NCBI GenBank assembly: GCA_002127285.1
Contig: NFUW01000002.1
Span: forward strand, 830,744-894,743
Direction: 5' to 3'
Source: Chitinophagaceae bacterium IBVUCB1
Lineage (GTDB): Bacteria > Bacteroidota > Bacteroidia > Chitinophagales > Chitinophagaceae
Length of the DNA stretch: 64,000 nt
The notes beneath the pieces were generated by a model. That model saw nothing but the letters and a program-made list of their open reading frames with translations. It searched no databases and was not told where the DNA came from. The position numbers were made by a program, and so were the translations under genes. Of the stretch, positions 29,310 to 37,581 are shown piece after piece. The first letter of the stretch is position 1; each line of letters begins with the position of its first letter.

Positions 29310-30104
29310 ATGCGTAGCAACCACGAGATAGATTATCGCATCATCGGCGAAGAGATGCAATATGTAGAAGTAGAACTGGACCCGCAGGAAACGGCTATTG
29401 CCGAGGCAGGCAGCTTTATGATGATGGACGATGGTATACAGATGGAAACCATATTTGGTGATGGCAACCAGCAAAACAAGGGCATCATGGGCAAGCTGCT
29501 GTCTGCGGGCAAACGTCTGCTGACGGGAGAAAGCCTCTTTATGACTACCTATACCAATGTAGGGCAGGGCAAAAAGCGTGTATCATTCGCATCACCCTAT
29601 CCCGGCAAAATCATCCCGCTCGATTTGGAGCAACTGGGTGGTAAAATCACTTGTCAGAAAGATGCGTTTCTATGTGCTGCAAAAGGTGTAGCAATCGGTA
29701 TTGAGTTTCAGAAAAAATTGGGTACTGGCTTATTTGGTGGCGAGGGCTTTATCATGCAAAAGCTGGAAGGTGATGGTATGGCTTTCGTACATGCGGGCGG
29801 TCACGTACTGGCACGAGAACTGCAGGCAGGCGAAATGCTGAAGATAGACACGGGCTGTGTAGTAGCTTTTACCCGTGGTATAGATTATGATATTCAATTT
29901 GTAGGTGGTGTAAAGAATACATTGTTTGGCGGAGAGGGCGTTTTCTTTGCTACACTACGTGGCCCCGGCACGGTATGGATACAAACGCTGCCCATCAGCA
30001 GGCTGGCAGGGCGCATACTGGCTTACGGTACTTACAATAGAAAAGAAGAAGGAAGCATATTGGGCGGCATTGGCAACATGCTGGATGGCGACGGTTGGCG
30101 ATAA
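29310..30104 (+). CDS. AIM24/TIGR00266-family protein
   Basis: This 264-residue soluble protein is of the AIM24 family, a beta-rich fold related to tryptophan-RNA-binding attenuator-like proteins and to yeast mitochondrial Aim24. Typical blocks are [34 protein letters not shown] and [24 protein letters not shown]. The biochemical role of the bacterial family is not established. It has no signal peptide. A bidirectional hairpin follows. Confidence 0.88.
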   Translation: MRSNHEIDYRIIGEEMQYVEVELDPQETAIAEAGSFMMMDDGIQMETIFGDGNQQNKGIMGKLLSAGKRLLTGESLFMTTYTNVGQGKKRVSFASPYPGKIIPLDLEQLGGKITCQKDAFLCAAKGVAIGIEFQKKLGTGLFGGEGFIMQKLEGDGMAFVHAGGHVLARELQAGEMLKIDTGCVVAFTRGIDYDIQFVGGVKNTLFGGEGVFFATLRGPGTVWIQTLPISRLAGRILAYGTYNRKEEGSILGGIGNMLDGDGWR

Positions 30105-30130
30105 GCAATACCTACCGTCTTAAAGTTAAA

Positions 30131-30187
30131 TAGGTTAATAAGTAAGCAGCATTTGTACAATACATATGTTGCAAGCTTATTAACCTA
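30131..30187. terminator. Hairpin between convergent AIM24 and DUF4412 genes
   Basis: TAGGTTAATAAG (30131-30142) pairs perfectly with CTTATTAACCTA (30176-30187) around a 33-nt loop, followed by TCCTATTTTT on the plus strand. The loop is long for an intrinsic terminator. Confidence 0.5.
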
Positions 30188-30220
30188 TCCTATTTTTAGT
30201 CGTGTCTCAGTGGACGATAT

Positions 30221-30249
30221 GTGCTGTCAGGAGAAACTCCTGACAGCAC
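30221..30249. repeat. TCAGGAG hairpin repeat, copy A
   Basis: Perfect 13-bp stem GTGCTGTCAGGAG / CTCCTGACAGCAC with loop AAA, followed by AAGAAC. It is related to copies at 31160 and 31213 on the other side of the DUF4412 gene. Confidence 0.75.
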
Positions 30250-30290
30250 AAGAACTGGTCAACTAATTAACTAATCAACAAAACATCCAA

Positions 30291-31082
30291 TCACCGCCCC
30301 ATCCCCTGCCTGTAATTGCTCATTACAATGTTCAGGTTGGCTTGCTGGTTCAGGTTGGTTATCTGCATTTTGCTTTCTATCTGGTCGTTTTTATAAAAGC
30401 TGCCTTCCATCATCATGCCTGCCATTTTGTTGGTACCCATATAGGCATAGGGGCTGCGCATAAAGCTCTGCGATATATCTATCGGTAGCTTGCCTGCAAT
30501 CCATATTTCGCTGCGACGGTTGCGGTCTTCGTCTGTGCATACATACTCCTCGCAGGTATAGCCCTCTATGGTTTTTGTTTTGCCTGTTTTTTTGCAGTCG
30601 TTTTTATATTTTCCTTCCGTTGTTTGCTTACCTCTGTTTGCTTGCGCTTCAGCACTCATAAAGGCATTGATGTTCATTGCCATATAGGTCTTCTCGTTTT
30701 CATCTATCATCACCGTGCTGTTATTGTCGTAGTCATATATCATAAACATCACGCTGCGCTTGCGCTTATTATTCTTATCGTCCATTCTGGCAGCAAAGTA
30801 TTTTTCATTGCCATTCAGGTAGTAGTCAATGTCGTTCTCATCGCGCACCTCACCGTCTTTGTATGTAGTTATATGCATCCGCAGCGACATGGGAAATTTA
30901 TACTCCTCTTCTGTCTTGCCATTCATGGCATTGTTCAGCCAATCCATGCCCTTTTGTTTATCGGCGGCATGTTCGTTTTCATACTTCTTTTCTATAGCGC
31001 GCCTTGCATAGCCGCTACCCGGCTGGGCATACGCACCTGCGTATACAGCAGCCAATACCGTAGTTATGATTATCCTCTTCAT
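30291..31082 (-). CDS. DUF4412-domain secreted protein
   Basis: This 263-residue exported protein has a signal peptide (MKRIIITTVLAAVYAGAYAQ). The body contains a fold seen in DUF4412 proteins: YDYDNNSTVMIDENEKTYMAMN and a later KTIEGYTCEEYVCTDED block, then WIAGKLPIDISQSF. The family is periplasmic or outer-membrane associated, related in shape to LolA/LppX-like half-barrels, with no known reaction. Both sides of the gene carry copies of a hairpin repeat. Confidence 0.75.
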   Translation of the reverse strand: MKRIIITTVLAAVYAGAYAQPGSGYARRAIEKKYENEHAADKQKGMDWLNNAMNGKTEEEYKFPMSLRMHITTYKDGEVRDENDIDYYLNGNEKYFAARMDDKNNKRKRSVMFMIYDYDNNSTVMIDENEKTYMAMNINAFMSAEAQANRGKQTTEGKYKNDCKKTGKTKTIEGYTCEEYVCTDEDRNRRSEIWIAGKLPIDISQSFMRSPYAYMGTNKMAGMMMEGSFYKNDQIESKMQITNLNQQANLNIVMSNYRQGMGR

Positions 31083-31159
31083 ATTTGGGTAGATTTATTG
31101 ATATAAAATTAGTAAAACTATTTATGTGTGCGTATTATTTCCCTTAGTTATATAAAGTG

Positions 31160-31183
31160 CCGTCAGGAATTACTTCCTGACGG
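31160..31183. repeat. TCAGGAG hairpin repeat, copy B
   Basis: Perfect stem CCGTCAGGAA / TTCCTGACGG, loop TTAC. It shares the TCAGGA core with copies A and C. Confidence 0.7.
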
Positions 31184-31212
31184 TTCGCGTTGTGTACACG
31201 CGCTATTCCATA

Positions 31213-31227
31213 CAGGAGAAACTCCTG
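31213..31227. repeat. TCAGGAG hairpin repeat, copy C
   Basis: CAGGAG-AAA-CTCCTG with the same loop and the same right flank (GCACA..AAGAAC) as copy A about 1 kb away. The left arm is shorter. Confidence 0.7.
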
Positions 31228-31326
31228 ACTGCACACAAGAACCTTTTACCTTATTACCCTATTAACTTATTACCCAATCATCTTATTTACATTTAACAGA
31301 TTCTTGCAGCAGGATTACTTATTTTC

Positions 31327-32721
31327 ATGCACGGATATATGCGTTGGAAACAACTGAAACGGCTGCTGCGGTATTACCTGCAATACATACCCTTTACAAT
31401 CAATACATGGCTGTATGGCTTAGCCGCATACATAGGCTACCGCGTCCTATACCAGCCTTTGCAAAAAGATGAGGTAGCACCCTTTCGCCCGTTTGTGATA
31501 CTGATGGGCAAAATCGTATTCTGGTTTTTAGTTGCGTTGGTTGCGCTATCCATCATCAGTACCATTGCCAGTTGGCTCTATTATCTGTGGCTGAAGCGTA
31601 CCAAGCAATACAAACTGGAACTGGCCTTCACCACCGAAACGGTGAATGGTAAAAAGAACAAGCTCTTTGTGCAGGCTGCCATCAATGGCGTGTACCGCCC
31701 GCTGCTGGGTTTTGTAAAGGGGCGTTTGTTTTACGACAATTATCAGCTAACGGATACCTTCAGCCTGTTGAGCAATAAGCGCAGGGAAAAGAGCATCTGG
31801 CGAGCAGCCATTACGGGACGCAGCCGTGTAGAGTTACCCGATATAAAAGAATATGAGCTGAAAGGCGGCTTTGTGTTTTTTGAAGATATGCTGCAAGTGT
31901 GCCGCTTTGCAGTGTCGCAACCCATCAGCGGACATTTTTCGCAGCCGCCTGTGCTGAAGGAAGATGACGACCGCGAAGTGTACCCCAAGAAAACCGAAAG
32001 CATGGATGTGCGCATAGACCAGCTAAGGCGCGTAGAGGGCGAATACCTGAATTATAAAGACTTTGAGTCGGGCGATGATGTGCGCAGAATAGTGTGGAAA
32101 GTATATGCCAAGAGTGGCGAACTGGTAGTACGCGTACCAGAAATGTTTGAGCCTTATGCATCGCACCTGTATTTCTATGCCTCTTTCCAAAGCATACTGC
32201 AACCGCAATGGATAAATGAGGGCTATTTCAAAGAAATGCTGAACTACTACAAAAACAATGTATGGACGGTGTATGATGCCCTTAGCAAAAAAGAATGGGC
32301 ACTGCGATATATACCCGACCAGCAGTTCAGCATACCCGAACACCTGAGCGATGCGGACAAAACATCGCGCATCATCAGCAATAGCGTATGGAATAATGAA
32401 AAGACCTTACAGCAATACTTCAACCCCAAGCATGGCACGGTATTGTGTATCTCATCACTAACGGATATAGAAGAATTGGAAAACCTGCTGCACCAGTGCG
32501 ATGCAAGCACGGTGATATACTTCGTAAAGCTATCGGGTGTATTCCGCCAATTTGCCGCATGGACATGGCTGAAACGCATCATACTGCTGCCACCCAAAGA
32601 CAGGCTGAATAAACTGCGTGCCACATGGATACTATCGCCCCTGCGCTTGCAGGTATTGAAACGCGAAAAAGCCATTGAGGCACTGCTGCAAAAAGCCAAT
32701 GCCACTACGGGCATATTATAG
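31327..32721 (+). CDS. DUF58-domain membrane protein
   Basis: This 464-residue protein has two N-terminal transmembrane helices (about residues 28-48 and 65-85), a beta-rich extracytoplasmic part, and a DUF58 core at about residues 245-262 (FESGDDVRRIVWKVYAKSGEL), the signature of this family. DUF58 proteins are usually encoded with a MoxR ATPase and VWA-domain proteins; none is adjacent here. An alternative start is the ATG at 31339. Function is unknown. Confidence 0.82.
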   Translation: MHGYMRWKQLKRLLRYYLQYIPFTINTWLYGLAAYIGYRVLYQPLQKDEVAPFRPFVILMGKIVFWFLVALVALSIISTIASWLYYLWLKRTKQYKLELAFTTETVNGKKNKLFVQAAINGVYRPLLGFVKGRLFYDNYQLTDTFSLLSNKRREKSIWRAAITGRSRVELPDIKEYELKGGFVFFEDMLQVCRFAVSQPISGHFSQPPVLKEDDDREVYPKKTESMDVRIDQLRRVEGEYLNYKDFESGDDVRRIVWKVYAKSGELVVRVPEMFEPYASHLYFYASFQSILQPQWINEGYFKEMLNYYKNNVWTVYDALSKKEWALRYIPDQQFSIPEHLSDADKTSRIISNSVWNNEKTLQQYFNPKHGTVLCISSLTDIEELENLLHQCDASTVIYFVKLSGVFRQFAAWTWLKRIILLPPKDRLNKLRATWILSPLRLQVLKREKAIEALLQKANATTGIL

Positions 32722-32807
32722 TTTCATTACCAAACCAATAATTCTACAAATCTTGAGAACTTAATAGTTTAATTTGCCATTATTATTCATTTCATAAAAC
32801 ATATAGT

Positions 32808-33305
32808 ATGCTCGACCAATTGATGAACATCATAAAAGAACACGGACAAAAAGCCGTGGTTGAAAACAACGAAGTACCAAACGAACACAACGATGCCGTG
32901 ATGCAGGAAGCGGGCAGTTCCATATTCGGTGGCTTGCAGCAAATGATTAGAAACGGTAAGATGGAAGACCTGACGGGCTTGCTGCAAGGCAATAATAACA
33001 ATGCCGCAAACGGGCTGGCAGAAAACTTTGCCGGCAGCATAGCGCAGAAGTTTGGCATCAATGCAGAGTCTGCTAAAAACATTGCTGGCGGGCTGATACC
33101 GCAGGTACTTGGCTCTTTAGTAAGCAAAGCCAAAGACCCAAACGATAAGAGCATAGACCTGCAAGGCATCCTTGGCTCGCTGACAAGCGGCAAGGGTGGT
33201 GGTGTACAAAATATACTCAATTCTGTAGGCGGTCAGTTCGGGCTGGATAAAGACAAAGACGGCGATGTAGATTTTGGCGACATCACCAAGATGTTTGGTA
33301 AATAA
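32808..33305 (+). CDS. DUF937-like protein with C-terminal EF-hand-like loop
   Basis: This 165-residue soluble protein starts with a helical region (MLDQLMNIIKEHG...), then GGLQQMI and LTGLLQGN motifs and a Gly/Leu-rich centre (IAGGLIPQVLGSLVSKA) resembling DUF937/YidB-like proteins. The last 20 residues hold DKDKDGDVDFGDI, which fits the calcium loop DxDxDGxxxxxD of EF-hand or dockerin type. There is no signal peptide. Family assignment is tentative; the calcium loop is clear by pattern only. Confidence 0.65.
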   Translation: MLDQLMNIIKEHGQKAVVENNEVPNEHNDAVMQEAGSSIFGGLQQMIRNGKMEDLTGLLQGNNNNAANGLAENFAGSIAQKFGINAESAKNIAGGLIPQVLGSLVSKAKDPNDKSIDLQGILGSLTSGKGGGVQNILNSVGGQFGLDKDKDGDVDFGDITKMFGK

Positions 33306-33310
33306 GCAAA

Positions 33311-33342
33311 AAAGAAAGGGTTGTGATTACAACCCTTTCTTT
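33311..33342. terminator. Bidirectional terminator overlapping the DUF6048 stop region
   Basis: Perfect 14-bp stem AAAGAAAGGGTTGT / ACAACCCTTTCTTT with loop GATT, flanked by A and T runs. The right arm lies inside the last codons of the convergent gene (Lys-Lys-Lys-Gly-Leu). Confidence 0.88.
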
Positions 33343-34013
33343 TTCCACCTGATGGCGTAGCTGATATAAAAATTAAAATCGAAGATGCTGTTCTTATCAC
33401 CCCTTCCATAGCCTGCTACATAGGGAGGCGGCAGGTCTTTAAATTGTTTGCCGTTCAGCAGAAACTTACCCCTGATAGTCCATCCTGTAAACAAGCCCTT
33501 TGCCAGTTCTACCCGCACACCACCTGTCAGTTCCACCCAATGCGCTGTTTGGTTTTTGCCTTGTATGATGCCGCTTGTATTTCCCCAGAAGCTATCAAAT
33601 ATGGTATAGCGGGCATCAGAGCGTTCTATAAATGCCAATGCGTAACGCACACCTACGAAAGCTTGGTCCCAATCGTTGGGGAATAACCTTGTAAACAAAC
33701 CTTTATTGATACCCGCTTTCACAAATGTATTGCTGCTCTTGTAGTTGAGATAGGCAGAATCCTGATAACCCCTGCCCCATCCCGCGTCCAGCACATAATA
33801 CATATCTTTCTTTCTGTAAAAGTCCAGTTCAAACTCGTATGCCTGCCTTTCGTGCACAAAATTAGTAATGATGGGTTTACTGATGTCGAAACCCAAACGT
33901 AGCTGATAAAACGAATCAATAGCAGCAGGCTTGTCCGTTTCTTCCTCATCATCCTGCGCATACACGCTGAAGCTGAACAACAAAAATAATATGCTAGTAA
34001 AATATTTTGACAT
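33327..34013 (-). CDS. DUF6048-family outer-membrane-type protein
   Basis: The open frame extends to 34037, but MSKYFTSILFLLFSFSVYAQ at 34013 is a clear signal peptide and overlaps the end of the previous gene, giving 228 residues. The mature part is beta-rich with aromatic ends of strands and a C-terminal FDFNFYISYAIRWKKKGL, consistent with a small outer-membrane barrel. I assign DUF6048 from overall appearance and from its fixed position behind a DUF6452 gene. Function is unknown. Confidence 0.7.
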   Translation of the reverse strand: MSKYFTSILFLLFSFSVYAQDDEEETDKPAAIDSFYQLRLGFDISKPIITNFVHERQAYEFELDFYRKKDMYYVLDAGWGRGYQDSAYLNYKSSNTFVKAGINKGLFTRLFPNDWDQAFVGVRYALAFIERSDARYTIFDSFWGNTSGIIQGKNQTAHWVELTGGVRVELAKGLFTGWTIRGKFLLNGKQFKDLPPPYVAGYGRGDKNSIFDFNFYISYAIRWKKKGL

Positions 34014-34488
34014 GCTGAACATCGGCTTTGCCGTCAATATTTCCGTTGTTAATTTTTAATGAGTCTATCCTGTTAAATGTATATCTCACATCATTAATCA
34101 CATAGTTGTAACTGTACCCGCAAGACTTTGACAGAAACACAAGATTGCGGCTGTAAAACAGTGTGATGGTATCGAGCCCCGCCGCTGTGGAGTCTGGGGT
34201 AATGAACCACTTCACGCTATCCTGCATGGGCGACAGCTGCATGTAAAACTCCTTCACGTTCTTGCTACCCAGATATATTGCCTGATTAGTAGCCGTATAT
34301 CCTAATATAGGATTGGGCAGCAAGCTGTCTTTACCCAATGAACCTGTATCTGCTGGCTGAAACGTACCAATCTTCACATATACAGATTTGGGTTGCAGGC
34401 AAGGGTCTGCTATACGTTGGCAGGCTACCTGCATAGCCACTACCCAAAACAATATGATGAACGGAATGTATGTACTGCCCTTAGTCAT
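33994..34488 (-). CDS. DUF6452-family lipoprotein
   Basis: This 164-residue protein has a lipoprotein signal (MQVAC lipobox, lipidated Cys near residue 23), followed by DPCLQPK and, near the C-terminus, FLSKSCGYSYNYVINDV, both typical of DUF6452. It overlaps the downstream DUF6048 gene by 20 nt and the upstream coiled-coil gene by 8 nt. The tight coupling suggests the two envelope proteins are made together, but no role is known. Confidence 0.75.
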   Translation of the reverse strand: MTKGSTYIPFIILFWVVAMQVACQRIADPCLQPKSVYVKIGTFQPADTGSLGKDSLLPNPILGYTATNQAIYLGSKNVKEFYMQLSPMQDSVKWFITPDSTAAGLDTITLFYSRNLVFLSKSCGYSYNYVINDVRYTFNRIDSLKINNGNIDGKADVQHVKIFY

Positions 34489-34756
34489 TCAGTGTAGCCA
34501 GTAGTTTATCTATTTCGCCAAGTACGGTGTCTAATTGTTTCTTTACTACATCTTTATCACTTTCGTTCAGCAATGAAGAAGACATCTGCGCTACCATCAG
34601 GTTCTCTTCCAGCAGTGTCAGCTTACCGCTTAGTGTGTCTATTTCTTTCGCTTGCTGGTCAATAGTAGTGCGCAGCCGATTGTTTTCGGCTTGCAGCAAT
34701 GCATACTTTTTCAGCAATGCATCCAGTTTATCGTTCAGTAGCGATAGCTCCTGCAT
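34481..34756 (-). CDS. Short coiled-coil protein, ZapB-like
   Basis: This 91-residue protein is almost entirely heptad-like: LNDKLDALLKKYALLQAENNRL, then IDTLSGKLTLLEENL and a final helix. It has no signal peptide. It shares one nucleotide with the pheT stop codon (TAATG), so it is translationally coupled. In Bacteroidota the gene after pheT is often a ZapB-like coiled coil followed by zapA; zapA is absent here and DUF6452 follows instead. A cell-division role is inferred from context only. Confidence 0.65.
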   Translation of the reverse strand: MQELSLLNDKLDALLKKYALLQAENNRLRTTIDQQAKEIDTLSGKLTLLEENLMVAQMSSSLLNESDKDVVKKQLDTVLGEIDKLLATLND

Positions 34757-37158
34757 TATTCGCGTATTTGTGCCTGTAGTTTGGTTTTGTATGCATTCAT
34801 CAACTGTTGCATCACGGCTTCTATTTCCGCATCTGTTAAGGTACGGTCTTGCAGTTGAAAAGTATAACTCAATGCATAAGATTTTTTTCCTGCACCCAGC
34901 TTCTCGCTTTCAAATACATCAAACAAACCAAAGCCTTTCAGCGCGTCTATCTTTTGCTGCTCTGTTATCTGCTGCACATCGTGGTAGCTGACGGTTTTAT
35001 CCAGCACTATTGCCAAGTCCCTTTCTACCGCAGGGTATTTGGCTACTTCGGCATATTTTATCTTGTTGGCTGCAACTGCTTTCTGCCATACATCCCAGTT
35101 GATGCAGCCATAGCATACGGCTTGCTTCAGGTCAAAGGCTTGCAGCAATTTAGCATCTACCTGCGTGATGGTTGCCAGCACTTCATTCTTCCATTTCCAC
35201 GATGTGCCATGCTCGTCATACACCAACGATGTTTTGCTGATGCCGCTTTGCAGCAGCAGGTTTTGCATTACACCTTTCAGGTAATACAAATCGGCAGGCG
35301 CGGGTTTGCCATTCCAGTTTTGGGTAGTAATGTTGCCCGTCAGGTACAGTGCCAGTTGGTTGGTTTCTGCATACTTCCCGTCTTGTTGTGCATACACTTT
35401 ACCAAATTCGTATAGTGCAAGGTTGGCATTCTTACGGTTCACGTTGTATTGCATTACTTCCAGTCCGCTTTCCAGCATAGACGGGCGCAGTACATCCAGT
35501 TCACTCGTCAGACTGTTCAGCATTTTTACCAGCCCTGTATGTTCAGGGTAATATTTACTATTGACGATGGAATTGGTAACGATTTCGCTAAAGCCTATGC
35601 CCGTCAGCAGGTTAGCCACTTTATCGCGCAGCCTGCGGTCGTTTTCCATCGGCTTGGTCAGCGATATATTCAGCCTAGCAGGTATCTCAATATTATCCAG
35701 TCCGTCTATACGCAGTATCTCCTCTACTATATCCGCAGGATGATGTACATCGGTTTTATTGCTCGGTACGGTTAATTGCAAACCATCCGCATCTTCCTTG
35801 CTTATCTCAAAACCAAGCGCAAGCAATATATTTTTTATAGTATCCTTGCTATACTCTTTACCGCTTAGTTTGCGTATGTAATCGTAGGTAGCATGTACTT
35901 CTACAGGCACTAATTCTTTGGCATACACATCCACAATGGCAGATGCTATTTCGCCCCCCGCTATCTCTGTTATCAAAGCAGCAGCGCGTTGCAATGCAGG
36001 CAGCACATTGTTCATATCCACACCTTTTTCAAAATGCGTTGCCGCATCTGTACGCAATCCGTGGTGCATAGACGTACGGCGTATATAGGTAGGATGGAAA
36101 TAAGCACTCTCTAAGAATATGTTAGTGGTACTATCCGTAACGCCGCTATGCACACCACCAAAAACACCTGCTATACACATACCATCGCTGCTGTCGCATA
36201 TCATCAGGTCGTTATCATTCAGCTTGCGTTCTTTTTCGTCCAGTGTAGTAAACTTGCTGTCTTGCGGCAAAAACTGCACATTGATGGTTTGGCCCTTTAT
36301 CTTGTCAGCATCAAATGCATGCAATGGTTGCCCGAATTCGTGCAGCACATAGTTGGTAATATCCACCACATTATTAATGCTCCTTGCACCGATAGCTTTC
36401 AGGCGTTGTTGCAGCCATTCAGGACTGGCGCCTACTTTCACTCCTTTGATACTTATACCCGTGTATCGAAGGCAGGCTTCAGATGCTTTGATATTCACTT
36501 TTATTTCAAGCGTATCTGCACCTTTATTTGGTATGGTAGTGGGTGGCAATAATACTTCATATTTACTACCCCGATGGTGGGTGAGGTAGGCACACACATC
36601 ACGCGCTACGCCTATATGGCTCATGGCATCGCTGCGGTTGGGCGTGAGGCCTATGTGTATCACTTCATCCGCATCGGGTATATTAAAGTATGTTTTAGCA
36701 GCCATACCTATGAGCGCATCCTGTGGCAATACCATAATGCCTGCATGGCTGCTGCCAAGCCCTATTTCGTCTTCGGCACATATCATGCCTTCGCTCTCTT
36801 CACCCCGTATTTTGGCCCTTTTTATCAGGAAAGGCTCACCTGTACTGGGGTGTACGGTGGTGCCTACGGGGGCTACCACTACCCTTTGCCCCGCCGCTAC
36901 GTTGGGTGCGCCACATACAATGCTTAGCTCCAAACCATTGCCTGTATTCACTTTCGTCAGGCTCAGCTTATCAGCGTTCGGGTGTTTTTGACATTGAACT
37001 ACCTCGCCAATCACAAGCCCCTCAAGGCTTCCCGGCACATATTCCGCTTTTTCTACGGCTTCTACTTCTAATCCTATGGATGTCAATATTTTAGTCAATT
37101 CGGCTACCGGTATGGGTTCCGGCAGGTACTGCAACAGCCACTGGTACGAAATGGTCAT
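34756..37158 (-). CDS. pheT: Phenylalanine-tRNA ligase beta subunit
   Basis: This 800-residue beta subunit of the tetrameric PheRS contains an N-terminal tRNA-binding (EMAP/OB) domain (VIGEVVQCQKHPNADKLSLTKVN), B3/B4 editing-domain sequences (NRSDAMSHIGVARD, VVDITNYVLHEFGQPLHAFD), the B5 domain, and a C-terminal anticodon-binding FDX-ACB domain (KYPAVERDLAIVLDKTVS). The frame opens at 37203, but MTISYQWLLQYL at 37158 matches the normal N-terminus. pheS is not adjacent. Confidence 0.96.
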   Translation of the reverse strand: MTISYQWLLQYLPEPIPVAELTKILTSIGLEVEAVEKAEYVPGSLEGLVIGEVVQCQKHPNADKLSLTKVNTGNGLELSIVCGAPNVAAGQRVVVAPVGTTVHPSTGEPFLIKRAKIRGEESEGMICAEDEIGLGSSHAGIMVLPQDALIGMAAKTYFNIPDADEVIHIGLTPNRSDAMSHIGVARDVCAYLTHHRGSKYEVLLPPTTIPNKGADTLEIKVNIKASEACLRYTGISIKGVKVGASPEWLQQRLKAIGARSINNVVDITNYVLHEFGQPLHAFDADKIKGQTINVQFLPQDSKFTTLDEKERKLNDNDLMICDSSDGMCIAGVFGGVHSGVTDSTTNIFLESAYFHPTYIRRTSMHHGLRTDAATHFEKGVDMNNVLPALQRAAALITEIAGGEIASAIVDVYAKELVPVEVHATYDYIRKLSGKEYSKDTIKNILLALGFEISKEDADGLQLTVPSNKTDVHHPADIVEEILRIDGLDNIEIPARLNISLTKPMENDRRLRDKVANLLTGIGFSEIVTNSIVNSKYYPEHTGLVKMLNSLTSELDVLRPSMLESGLEVMQYNVNRKNANLALYEFGKVYAQQDGKYAETNQLALYLTGNITTQNWNGKPAPADLYYLKGVMQNLLLQSGISKTSLVYDEHGTSWKWKNEVLATITQVDAKLLQAFDLKQAVCYGCINWDVWQKAVAANKIKYAEVAKYPAVERDLAIVLDKTVSYHDVQQITEQQKIDALKGFGLFDVFESEKLGAGKKSYALSYTFQLQDRTLTDAEIEAVMQQLMNAYKTKLQAQIRE

Positions 37159-37581
37159 CTGTTTTGTATAAAATTTGTTGTAAAGATAGCCCATCGGGGG
37201 CATGTTTTAAGTAATTCGCATCATTAATGAAATATCTCCGAAAAAAAGATTTATTCACAATTAAATGTGTTTATCGTGTGGATTGCTGTGATTACAGCCG
37301 TAACTTTGTTAGTAACCACGGGTATTTATGTTCCACACGTGGAAAACTTGTCAGCATCCCGTTAATAAGCTGCATATAATTATTGTTTGGCAAGGCTATT
37401 GGAGATTGATGTTTCGCGTTTACATTAGTCCTCCGCCTCTGGAAAAACGCTTAAAAAACAGGACTGACAGATGATGAAATTGTTAATGAAAGATTACCCC
37501 AAGGTTAAAACAGTGTAAACAAATACAGGTGCGGATTTAAGATAACAGAATTACATAAAGACTAAAAAGACTAACCCAACG
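37159..37581. promoter_or_regulatory. Control region between pheT and dnaB with DnaA-box-like sites
   Basis: This 423-nt gap has no convincing gene. It contains TTATTCACA (37251-37259), which fits the relaxed DnaA box TTWTNCACA, plus weaker candidates TGTGGATTG (37278-37286) and the dyad TTCCAC-AC-GTGGAA (37331-37344). TAACTTTG at 37301-37308 fits a -7 element, giving dnaB a leader of about 270 nt. The stretch just before dnaB is AT-rich. It could be a DnaA-controlled promoter or, less likely, an origin. Confidence 0.45.

Noticed and set aside
37471-37518. Short open frame MMKLLMKDYPKVKTV ahead of dnaB, possible leader peptide
   Set aside because: Only 15 codons, no run of a regulatory amino acid and no terminator/antiterminator pair visible.
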